A stretch of 6,210 bases of DNA from Candidatus Gerdarchaeota archaeon (GCA_016840945.1 JAEORJ010000156.1:1-6210), one strand, 5' to 3'. Shown: positions 1 through 6,210, counted from the stretch's first letter. A program made the numbers and translations. The notes: generated by a model from the letters alone, not told the origin.

Positions 1-1005
1 GGACGTGTTAGTGCACTTTTTAAATCAGATGAGGATATTAAATTCCAAGATCGCCAATTCCCACTGTCATTTAAAAGTCAAATTGATTCTTCTCATAGCG
101 TTAGAATTCCCAATCAAGTTCATAATCTATTGCAATTAGGTAAGGATTTAGAATTCAAAGTTTATGAAGACTCCAAAGTTGAAATAGTTCATCCTGATGG
201 TATACCACCTAAGCCAGTCGTTATTGAGGACAAGAAAAAGCAAAAGCATCTTACTGTAGAACCTTTACAAGATAATTACTTCAAGGGAAAGAAAATTGAT
301 ATCAATTTAAAAAATGTCTCAAAAATATATTCTAGTAAAGGGGCTGATGTTCATGCATTATCTGATGTTTCTTTGAAATTCTTTAAAGGTGAATTTGCAT
401 TCATTATTGGTCCTAGTGGTTCTGGCAAAACAACTTTAATCAAATTACTTACAGGGGTAGAACCAAGTACAAATGGAGAACTTTCTATTCTAGAAAATAA
501 TTTAGAAAACCTTTCTGATAATGAACGAGCAAAATTCAGACGTACAAATATAGGTATTGTTTCCCAACAGGGTGATCTTCACCCCTATATTACTGTTAAG
601 GACAATCTCTTCTTAAAAGATATTTTATCAGGTAGAACAATCAATCTAGTTAAATACCCAAGTTCAAATATTGATTCGCTATTTGGCACTTTTCAAATAG
701 AACATAGAAAAAATGCTTATCCATTAGAAGTATCTGGCGGTGAATTACAACGTGCTTCTTTAGCAATTTCACAATATGGCAATCCAGGATTGATTATTTT
801 GGATGAACCTACTGCGAATATGGATTCAGAATTAGCCGCTAATGTTATGGAATTGTTATATAGTTTACAAGGCAAAATCCACAATACTTTATTGATTACC
901 ACTCATGATATCAATTTAGTTCGGGATGGTACCAGAGTAATTGAATTAATGGATGGTAAAATTAAAAGTAATGGCATAGCCTATACCCATGAAGAGGAGT
1001 ATTAG
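1..1005 (+). CDS. ABC transporter ATP-binding protein, MacB/LolD/FtsE type, 5'-truncated by the window edge
   Basis: This is the nucleotide-binding subunit that hydrolyses ATP on the cytoplasmic side to drive an FtsX/MacB-type permease, which is not in the window. Frame 1 is open from base 1 to the TAG at 1003-1005 (334 codons seen), so the true start lies upstream; a TTG at 130 is probably an internal Leu codon. Counting from base 1, the A-loop Tyr is at 110 and Walker A (GPSGSGKT) at 137-144. The Q-loop Gln is near 189, the signature VSGGE at 244-248, Walker B LIILDE at 264-269, the D-loop Asp at 275 and the switch His at 302. All catalytic motifs are intact. The helical subdomain between Q-loop and signature is diverged, and the signature reads SGGELQR rather than the usual SGGQQQR. 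Residues 24-67 precede the ATPase fold and resemble an AbrB-type swapped-hairpin segment; a charged linker (about 68-100) follows. The MacB/LolD subtype is inferred from overall sequence style, and the substrate is unknown. Confidence 0.9.
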   Translation, partial: GRVSALFKSDEDIKFQDRQFPLSFKSQIDSSHSVRIPNQVHNLLQLGKDLEFKVYEDSKVEIVHPDGIPPKPVVIEDKKKQKHLTVEPLQDNYFKGKKIDINLKNVSKIYSSKGADVHALSDVSLKFFKGEFAFIIGPSGSGKTTLIKLLTGVEPSTNGELSILENNLENLSDNERAKFRRTNIGIVSQQGDLHPYITVKDNLFLKDILSGRTINLVKYPSSNIDSLFGTFQIEHRKNAYPLEVSGGELQRASLAISQYGNPGLIILDEPTANMDSELAANVMELLYSLQGKIHNTLLITTHDINLVRDGTRVIELMDGKIKSNGIAYTHEEEY

Positions 1006-1020
1006 CAGTTTAACAAATAA

Positions 1021-1060
1021 AGAGAAAAAAATCAGAAGAAATTCATTCTTCTATTTCTCT
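1021..1060. terminator. Candidate bidirectional terminator between convergent genes
   Basis: A 7-bp perfect stem, AGAAGAA (1034-1040) with TTCTTCT (1046-1052), encloses the 5-nt loop ATTCA. An outer pair AGAGAAA (1021-1027) with TTTCTCT (1054-1060) can extend it with an asymmetric internal loop. The + strand continues into a T-rich run (1064-1075). The - strand leaves the stem into a run of seven T (complement of 1026-1032). The hairpin lies 28 nt after the ABC ATPase stop and overlaps the last codons and TGA stop (1043-1045) of the minus-strand gene. T-tracts alone can terminate archaeal transcription, so the hairpin may be secondary. Confidence 0.55.
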
Positions 1061-3274
1061 TGATTTTCTTTTTTTGATTTGATTAATTATCAATCTAACA
1101 ACACGATATGAACCAAATAACAAAAGTGACCAATAAACTACTGCTAATGGAATGACAATATAATAGTGTAAATAATCAGACAAAAATGGGAATCGTATTA
1201 ATAAAATAAAAGTTAGTATTTTTTCTGCTGGTTTCGCTTCGGTTAATGGTGGAGCTGGGGCATTAATATCTGGATATTGATTAATTGGTTCAGAAATATC
1301 ATAGTAACTTACAGGTATTGGAGTGAATACATAGCTGGGATTATGCTCTACAATAGCATAAATTTTCCCAATATAAACTGTGTTAAATGCTGGTTCACTA
1401 TGATGATAAATTATCAATAATCTCTCAACTAGAGGATTTCCTGGGACAATATAGTAATTAGATTCCAATTCCAATGAATACGTCACATTGGGAATATTAG
1501 ACGGCAAAGTAAAATTCCATTCTGTATAACCTCCACCTATCGCATACGAATTGAGTTCATGATCTGAAATCATAACCTTCGTTTTATAATCCTTTAATTT
1601 ATAGTGCATCATTGAAACAGTTGAACCAGGAGGAGTAATACATTTAACAACTACTGGATGTGTTTGTATTGATCCATTTATGGGATTATATAGTGTAAAA
1701 GTATCAGCTGTATAAGGACCTGTTCCTTCCTCCACTATTGGTATCGTTGTTCTTGCTTTATAAAGCAGAAGATATGATGGCGGTGAACTAACGTTAAGCA
1801 AATCGTATAAATCCTCAAGTTGATTTTCACCAAAATTAAGTTTCTGACATTCATAGCCAGTAAATAAGGAAGCCCAATATTCTAAACCATGTTCGCCATA
1901 TAATAAACTATCATTGGTTGGTAATTGTCCTTTAATATTTTTTAGATCACGAACCTCATCTTCGGTTAAAATAGGTTTTAATGATTTTCCCATCGCAACA
2001 CTGTTAAATATTAATGGAATGATTAATATCAGCGATAAAATGATTACAAATGAGAGTTGAGGTTTGAATTTTCCTAGGGAAAATTTCTTACTTCTCTTCT
2101 CTAACCATTGAACAAATTTCTCCAAGCCCAAAATTAGATAGCTAAATGAAAATGCACTTGCCAAAATTAAAAATGAAGCCATATCTTGAGCCATTCTTTG
2201 TAACCAACCATCTACATCTAAAGATACTCCCAACAACCATAAAGGAACAAACATATTGAAAAGAAGGATCATTCCATTCCTTTCTTTTTTAGATTTAGTA
2301 ATAGCTAGAGTTCCAATTGTAAATATCAAGAAAAATATTAACAAAAATGATTCGAATTTTGGTAATTCTCTAAAAAGTGAACCTAAAGGTGTCATTGAAC
2401 CATCATCAGAAGGAACATAACTTGATGAACCATCTGGTAAAGTATTTGATGAATAATCCCAATTTGTTTCTTTTATTGGTATAGCATATTCATTAAAAAT
2501 CCACATTAATCCCATACTTGCTGCGATGCTAAGTAATAGAATAGCAGAGAAAAGTATTGTTTTCCAATTGAATTTCTTTTCTTCAATTGTTGTAAAAAGA
2601 TGATATACAACAAAGTAGCATACTAAAGAAACTGATAGAGCTAAAGATGTCATTAAATGAGTACCCATGGTCAAGAAAGAAAAAACAATACTAAGAACGA
2701 AATATTTCCATTCACGTTTTAGATGATATCTATTAAACGAAGCTAAAGCAATAGGAACAAATACCATTGCTAAAAGATTCTTCATAAAATCCGTTGACAT
2801 TCGGAGAAGTAAAACCGATAAAGCTGAAAATGGTAATGTAAGGAAAGCTACTTTCTTATTCCAAGTGATTTTTGCTGCAAAATAATTTGTAACTACTGCT
2901 GCTGCGAAAAATAAGCTTGCACTAAAAGTCACTCCAAAAGTGGTACTACCTGATATTAATGAAAATAATGCTGTGATTAGAAAAATCAAAACAGGGGATT
3001 TGTAATATAATTTTCCTTCATTAATCAGAGTCGCTGTTTGAAGTTCATAATAACCACCATCTGTTCCAGGAGCTATGTAATCATTAAGAAAAATCATACC
3101 TAAGGTGAATGATAATATACTAAAAAGAGCAACTGGTAAAATTTCAAGTAAGATCTTATTGCGTTTTTTTAATTCGGGAAAATCGCTTAAAACTGACAAA
3201 TCATCGATTTTAGGGAGTGTTTCAATATTTTCAAGAATTATTTCCTCTTCCGAAATAGAAGTAGTACTAGCCAT
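1043..3274 (-). CDS. Polytopic membrane protein, GT-C glycosyltransferase-like, with large extracytoplasmic C-terminal domain
   Basis: This 743-residue integral membrane protein is not assigned to a named family with certainty. An acidic cytoplasmic tail (1-40, ending in KKRNK) precedes helix 1 (about 43-64). The first outside loop holds D65, D72 and E77 in TDGGYYE, followed by EGKLYYKSP, the pattern seen in PMT/GT39-like GT-C enzymes where acidic residues in this loop are catalytic or metal-binding. Further helices lie near 94-134, 142-158, 165-206, 208-228, 238-260, 309-326, 335-352, 367-385 and 408-428, with an outer loop at about 261-308. A soluble region, about 430-695, carries sequons (NVS 494, NGS 533, NFT 587, NVT 596). 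A last helix (about 703-725) returns the basic tail (KKRKSREIEE) to the cytoplasm. ATG 3274 is supported by AGGTG 7 nt upstream. Such enzymes move sugars from polyprenyl-phosphate donors to proteins or glycans outside the membrane; that role here is inference. No convincing STT3/AglB WWDYG motif is present. It is transcribed alone, divergently from the beta-helix gene. Confidence 0.8.
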   Translation of the reverse strand: MASTTSISEEEIILENIETLPKIDDLSVLSDFPELKKRNKILLEILPVALFSILSFTLGMIFLNDYIAPGTDGGYYELQTATLINEGKLYYKSPVLIFLITALFSLISGSTTFGVTFSASLFFAAAVVTNYFAAKITWNKKVAFLTLPFSALSVLLLRMSTDFMKNLLAMVFVPIALASFNRYHLKREWKYFVLSIVFSFLTMGTHLMTSLALSVSLVCYFVVYHLFTTIEEKKFNWKTILFSAILLLSIAASMGLMWIFNEYAIPIKETNWDYSSNTLPDGSSSYVPSDDGSMTPLGSLFRELPKFESFLLIFFLIFTIGTLAITKSKKERNGMILLFNMFVPLWLLGVSLDVDGWLQRMAQDMASFLILASAFSFSYLILGLEKFVQWLEKRSKKFSLGKFKPQLSFVIILSLILIIPLIFNSVAMGKSLKPILTEDEVRDLKNIKGQLPTNDSLLYGEHGLEYWASLFTGYECQKLNFGENQLEDLYDLLNVSSPPSYLLLYKARTTIPIVEEGTGPYTADTFTLYNPINGSIQTHPVVVKCITPPGSTVSMMHYKLKDYKTKVMISDHELNSYAIGGGYTEWNFTLPSNIPNVTYSLELESNYYIVPGNPLVERLLIIYHHSEPAFNTVYIGKIYAIVEHNPSYVFTPIPVSYYDISEPINQYPDINAPAPPLTEAKPAEKILTFILLIRFPFLSDYLHYYIVIPLAVVYWSLLLFGSYRVVRLIINQIKKRKSREIEE

Positions 3275-3281
3275 TTACTAA

Positions 3282-3286
3282 CACCT
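3282..3286 (-). promoter_or_regulatory. Ribosome binding site of the GT-C-like gene
   Basis: On the minus strand AGGTG, within AAAGGTG, lies 7 nt before the ATG at 3274. It matches the GGAGGTGATC-type anti-SD complement and supports this start. Confidence 0.7.
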
Positions 3287-3330
3287 TTAAATTGCTGAAG
3301 ATATAACCTAAAAAATAATCTCGAATAGCT

Positions 3331-3340
3331 TTATTATATC
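3331..3340 (-). promoter_or_regulatory. Candidate TATA box for the GT-C-like gene
   Basis: The minus strand reads GATATAATAA, preceded by a purine-rich AAACTAAA stretch that could serve as a BRE. A start about 25 nt downstream would fall near 3310. That leaves a leader of roughly 35 nt that includes the ribosome site. The region is AT-rich, so this is a candidate by position and sequence only. Confidence 0.45.
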
Positions 3341-3370
3341 TTTAGTTTGTTTACTTCGGAGTTAACATAA

Positions 3371-3384
3371 TTTTATTTAATTTT
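3371..3384 (+). promoter_or_regulatory. Candidate TATA box for the beta-helix gene
   Basis: The sequence TTTTATTTAATTTT lies about 40-50 nt before the ATG at 3421. Transcription would then begin near 3400, giving a short leader of about 20 nt that contains the GGTGA ribosome site. AT richness weakens the call. It lies between AGTTAA (3360-3365) and its reverse complement TTAACT (3391-3396). Confidence 0.4.
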
Positions 3385-3409
3385 AATCGTTTAACTACTA
3401 CAGTTATTT

Positions 3410-3414
3410 GGTGA
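3410..3414 (+). promoter_or_regulatory. Ribosome binding site of the beta-helix gene
   Basis: GGTGA lies 6 nt before the ATG at 3421 and matches the same part of the anti-SD complement as the site of the divergent gene. It supports translation from 3421, where the encoded protein begins directly with a basic tail and membrane helix. Confidence 0.65.
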
Positions 3415-3420
3415 AATTAA

Positions 3421-4599
3421 ATGTCACTTGGGAAAAAAACAGGTTTCTTTACCAGAAGAAATATCATAATAATTATTGGTATTGTTGTTGTTGCAGGAGT
3501 AACTATCGGGGCAATTTTCTGGATGCGTTCATCGAACGAATATAATAATGGTGTAATTGTTATAATGAATGATGACGATTTCACTAAAAAGGAGTATAAT
3601 ATTCCTGGAACGGGAACAGAGGTTGATCCGTATAGAATTGAAGATAGAATTATTGAAACAAGTAGAGTGTATGCCATTTGGATTGCTGATACTACTAAAT
3701 TTTTTATAATTAAAAATTGCACTCTAACTTCTTTTGTTGGAATATACATTAATTCTGTTGCAGAAGATACTTGTACAATAACAAATAATACTATACTTTT
3801 AGGAAATGGTAATAGTATAGGGATAAATATCGAAAGCTCACCTTATTCTAATATTAATAGGAATAATGTCAAAAGTTCCAATAGAGATGATTCAGGATTT
3901 GGGATTACTGTTCTAGATTCTTCTTACACTACTATTTCAAGGAATTATTGTGATAATATATCTTATGGAATTCAATGTTGGGGTGAATCATCAAATATCA
4001 TTATCTCCCAAAATTATTGTGAAAAATGTGTTATCGGTATAATGATTGATAGCGAAGATTGGACTTATTATGGTGAATATCATGATGTAGAAATGTCAAG
4101 TCAAACTGTTACAAATAACACTTGTTTTAATAATAAGATTGGAATCTACTTCTTCAAAGATATTTCACTATCTGATATTACTTATAATAATTGCAGTTTT
4201 AATACCAAAACTGGAATCAATATCTATTCTTGTCAGTCAATAGAAATCTCGTATAATTTTGTTGGAAATAACACTGAAGGTATTAGATTAAACCTAGTTG
4301 ATGATTCGTTAATTTATAACAATCAGATTAATTTGAATGATTTTTATGGTTTAAACATAACAAATTCAGAGAGCAATATGATTTATTATAATAATTTTTA
4401 CAACAACAATTATGCTGGAATAATTATTGATGAAAGCCAAGCTTTTGATTCAACTGCTGCGAGTAATTCATGGTATTCAACTAGTTTAGACGAAGGAAAC
4501 TTCTGGTCAGAATTAGTTTGGAGTAGCGGTATTACTTATTCACTCGATGGTGGAACAAATATCGATCCTTATCCTCTTGAGTTCCCTGTTGTTCTGTAA
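3421..4599 (+). CDS. Membrane-anchored NosD-like right-handed parallel beta-helix surface protein
   Basis: This 392-residue protein has a basic cytoplasmic tail (KK at 5-6, RR at 12-13) and one uncleaved signal-anchor helix (about 14-34); the rest should lie outside the cell. After a short linker comes PGTGTEVDPYRIE (62-74), the entry motif common in archaeal NosD/CASH-domain surface proteins. About nine coils of 22-36 residues follow (about 115-341), with recurring patterns such as I-S-x-N-x-x and GI-x-I. Coil 4 carries an acidic, Tyr-rich loop (about 210-228). The C-terminal cap reads GNFWSE (359-364) and LDGGTNIDPYPLE (375-387), matching the usual GNYWSD...DG...YPL ending of the family. 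Nine Cys occur, four at the same coil position (177, 200, 235, 258). Several Asn-X-Ser/Thr sequons (N99, N122, N179, N232, N257, N283, N312) would be open to archaeal N-glycosylation. The fold is well supported. The ligand, possibly carbohydrate or another surface partner, is unknown. True NosD copper loading of nitrous oxide reductase is not supported by the context. Confidence 0.88.
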   Translation: MSLGKKTGFFTRRNIIIIIGIVVVAGVTIGAIFWMRSSNEYNNGVIVIMNDDDFTKKEYNIPGTGTEVDPYRIEDRIIETSRVYAIWIADTTKFFIIKNCTLTSFVGIYINSVAEDTCTITNNTILLGNGNSIGINIESSPYSNINRNNVKSSNRDDSGFGITVLDSSYTTISRNYCDNISYGIQCWGESSNIIISQNYCEKCVIGIMIDSEDWTYYGEYHDVEMSSQTVTNNTCFNNKIGIYFFKDISLSDITYNNCSFNTKTGINIYSCQSIEISYNFVGNNTEGIRLNLVDDSLIYNNQINLNDFYGLNITNSESNMIYYNNFYNNNYAGIIIDESQAFDSTAASNSWYSTSLDEGNFWSELVWSSGITYSLDGGTNIDPYPLEFPVVL

Positions 4600-4618
4600 G
4601 AATTAGAAAAAATAATAG

Positions 4619-4641
4619 AATCTTCACATTTAGTGAAGATT
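4619..4641. terminator. Bidirectional terminator between convergent genes
   Basis: A perfect 9-bp stem, AATCTTCAC (4619-4627) with GTGAAGATT (4633-4641), encloses the 5-nt loop ATTTA. The + strand continues as TTCTTTTTCTTG, and the - strand leaves the stem through TTATTTTTTCTAATTC (complement of 4601-4616). T-tracts on both sides fit termination of both converging genes. The stop codon of the minus-strand protease gene (TAA, 4630-4632) lies in the loop. Confidence 0.75.
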
Positions 4642-6210
4642 TCTTTTTCTTGTAAATAAAGTTACTAAGCCAATTAATGTTAATAGACTGAAAATTGAGA
4701 TTATCCAAGTGTAACCATTGATGGAGCTAGACGGTGTTGCAGAAGTTACAGTAACAGTAAATGAGCCATAGCCTGAATAACCAGTAACACAGATAATTAA
4801 CGTTAAGGCAAAAGTAACTTCAACAGTTAATGAGTCTATATCACCTAGTTCTGTAGATTTCCCTAAAAGAACAAAATTGATATAGAAAAGATAGAGATCA
4901 AAATCCACTTCAGTATTATCATATTCAAGAGTGAAGATATATTCACCTAATTCTGATCCATCAAAAACTATTGCAAAATAGTGATTATATATTTGGCTAA
5001 AATGATACCCAGTTTCTTCACCACTACCTAAATAGGTTCCACTTGAACCAGTTATCTCTTCATTTAACGATATCTCTTCAATAGTTATGTGATTTACAAC
5101 AAGATTATAACTCGCATCTGTATACCCATTGATCACAATATGATAATTTCCTACTGGTAAATGAGTCTGTACTTTTTCATAAACATCATCATCTGGATTC
5201 CAAAAGGCACTAAATCCCAAATTATAAACAAAATCACTATCTGTGAGATAGACATCAGCATCGCCAGTAAATACATGACAAATTATTTCATAAACACCAT
5301 ATTCAACAACTGTAAATTGATAGTATTGATTTTCATCTTCAGAAATACTTGTAGTTTCAGTAGTAACGCCAAACTCGAGGTAATTGATTTCTTCTCCAAA
5401 TCCTGCAATATAAAAATCATCTAGAAATTCATCCCAAAGAGTTTCATCAAGCCAATCAATATTCTCAAAAGCATCAGCTCCAGAAATATAATTGGTAATA
5501 TAAGACACATAAGGACTAAGCATTACTGGCATGAAAATTGAGATACCATAAGCTTTCTCTGAATAACAACTGTGTTGATAATTATTTAAAATTAAGTCTG
5601 AAAATTCATTCAATAAGTTGGTAGCAGCAGTCTCTAAATCAGGATAGTCTGTCATTAAAACTGTATCATCTAGTATTTGTAAAACGAAATCCTTGTAGTC
5701 AATTATGTAATCAGCATAAAACGTTAAAGTATTGAAAAAAGCATCATTTATAGCTTCTCCATCACCAGCACTAATCACCAAAGATAAATTACCTGCAAAA
5801 TCATTGGTATATTCAATTATTTCATACATCACTGATAGGTTAATGGCTGATAGTGTAACATAGTCATATGAATAGTCATAATAGTCTTCATAGAGATTAA
5901 CTAACTCTATAGCTAAATCCTCAGGTGAAGTTAATGGATTTATACATAGAAAGTCCATTATTGAATTATAATCATAACCTGCAGCAGGAACTGATTCTTC
6001 TGATGCCACAAAATAATCAGCTAAATCTTTTAATTCATTTGCTACTTCTATCATATTCATATAGCAAGCATCAAGTGAAATCAAATCAATTTTTCGTGAA
6101 TATTTAGTTTCCTGATTAGCTATTGCTGTTTGCATTTCATCAATTGTTAAATAATCACCAGAACTGCCATCATCCCAACATAGACCATCTATACCAGCTC
6201 CATGATCCCA
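4630..6210 (-). CDS. Clostripain-like cysteine protease (peptidase C11), membrane-anchored, with two PPC-like domains; 5'-truncated by the window edge
   Basis: The frame stays open to the right edge (526 residues seen). The ATG at 6133-6135 is internal, because the 25 codons before it already encode the family's catalytic WDHG motif. Counting from base 6210, WDHGAG is at 1-6 (catalytic His3), LTIDE at 21-25 and LDACYMNMIEVA at 46-57 with nucleophile Cys49 (codon 6064-6066). ASEESVPAAGYDY follows at 69-81 and TLSAINLS at 119-126. These are C11 hallmarks, so the His/Cys dyad is intact. The protease domain ends near 270. A PPC-like beta-sandwich spans about 280-375 (DADVYLTD, then PVGNYHIVINGY) and a second about 383-490 (DFDLYLFY, then GYSGYGSFTVTV). 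A helix near 499-519 followed by RKR anchors the C-terminus. C11 enzymes usually cleave after Arg or Lys and mature by self-cleavage. Here the protease would hang outside the membrane. A signal peptide would lie beyond the edge, and the substrate is unknown. Confidence 0.92.
   Translation of the reverse strand, partial: WDHGAGIDGLCWDDGSSGDYLTIDEMQTAIANQETKYSRKIDLISLDACYMNMIEVANELKDLADYFVASEESVPAAGYDYNSIMDFLCINPLTSPEDLAIELVNLYEDYYDYSYDYVTLSAINLSVMYEIIEYTNDFAGNLSLVISAGDGEAINDAFFNTLTFYADYIIDYKDFVLQILDDTVLMTDYPDLETAATNLLNEFSDLILNNYQHSCYSEKAYGISIFMPVMLSPYVSYITNYISGADAFENIDWLDETLWDEFLDDFYIAGFGEEINYLEFGVTTETTSISEDENQYYQFTVVEYGVYEIICHVFTGDADVYLTDSDFVYNLGFSAFWNPDDDVYEKVQTHLPVGNYHIVINGYTDASYNLVVNHITIEEISLNEEITGSSGTYLGSGEETGYHFSQIYNHYFAIVFDGSELGEYIFTLEYDNTEVDFDLYLFYINFVLLGKSTELGDIDSLTVEVTFALTLIICVTGYSGYGSFTVTVTSATPSSSINGYTWIISIFSLLTLIGLVTLFTRKRNLH

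Noticed and set aside
130..132. TTG as the start of the ABC ATPase
   Set aside because: The frame is open all the way to base 1, the upstream codons look like protein with a recognisable pattern that continues across 130, and no ribosome site is visible before the TTG.
717..902. Open frame of 61 codons on the minus strand
   Set aside because: It is antisense to the signature, Walker B and H-loop of the ABC ATPase, which fix the coding strand.
2451..2465. NWDYS in the membrane protein as an STT3/AglB WWDYG-type motif
   Set aside because: It sits in an outer loop between membrane helices (residues 271-275), whereas the WWDYG motif lies in the soluble C-terminal domain, and the paired Trp and Gly are missing.
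3417..3749. Open frame of 110 codons on the minus strand
   Set aside because: It lies wholly opposite the start of the beta-helix gene, whose signal anchor gives a hydrophobic-looking antisense translation. It has no family likeness and conflicts with the promoter of the sense gene.
3770..4440. AAT/AATAAT-rich stretches as DNA repeats or a CRISPR-like array
   Set aside because: They follow the protein repeat of Asn-rich beta-helix coils, with no conserved nucleotide unit and no constant spacing.
1..4599. ABC ATPase plus NosD-like protein as a nosDFY-type copper/N2O reductase accessory cluster
   Set aside because: The two genes are not in one operon, are separated by a convergent and divergent gene, and no NosZ, NosY or copper-binding gene is present. 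The beta-helix protein is of the general archaeal surface type.
5161..5424. Open frame of 87 codons on the plus strand
   Set aside because: It is antisense to the first PPC-like domain of the protease and is low-complexity Ile/Asn-rich, as expected from AT-rich antisense sequence.
5925..6107. Open frame of 60 codons on the plus strand
   Set aside because: It is antisense to the catalytic Cys region of the protease, and its Leu/Asn-rich product shows no recognisable feature.
6133..6135. ATG as the start of the protease
   Set aside because: Codons upstream in the same frame encode WDHGAG, the family's catalytic His motif, so the gene starts beyond the window.

Overview
The window is AT-rich (roughly two thirds A+T by eye) and holds four genes in strictly alternating orientation (+, -, +, -). 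It looks archaeal. The start-proximal ribosome sites are GGTG-type, TATA-like boxes lie at plausible distances, and two proteins carry archaeal-style single membrane anchors with extracellular domains. A low-GC archaeon, possibly of the Asgard group, fits the gene set (NosD-like beta-helix surface protein, membrane-anchored clostripain-type protease, GT-C-like membrane protein, MacB/LolD-type ABC ATPase). The lineage is inference; no marker gene is present.

Layout: (1) 1-1005, + strand, the 3' part of an ABC transporter ATPase whose reading frame is open to the left edge. The extra N-terminal segment looks like an AbrB-type DNA-binding or dimerisation fold. (2) 1043-3274, - strand, a 743-residue polytopic membrane protein with a GT-C glycosyltransferase-like N-terminal half and a large extracytoplasmic C-terminal domain closed by a last membrane helix. 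(3) 3275-3420, a 146-bp divergent promoter region. (4) 3421-4599, + strand, a signal-anchored right-handed parallel beta-helix protein of NosD type. (5) 4630-6210, - strand, a clostripain-like (peptidase family C11) cysteine protease, truncated at the right edge, with two PPC-like domains and a C-terminal membrane anchor.

Both convergent gene junctions (around 1034-1052 and 4619-4641) carry an inverted repeat with a 5-nt loop and T-tracts on both sides. In both, the stop codon of the minus-strand gene sits in the loop. Each gene therefore appears to be its own transcription unit.

Functionally, three of the four genes act at or outside the cell membrane, and the fourth energises a membrane transporter whose permease is not in the window. 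A link between the GT-C-like protein and glycosylation of the sequon-rich beta-helix protein across the shared promoter is attractive but unproven. I see no RNA gene, CRISPR array, insertion sequence or obvious mobile element. Apart from the specific points listed as findings, this looks like an ordinary archaeal surface-protein region rather than a clearly new system.
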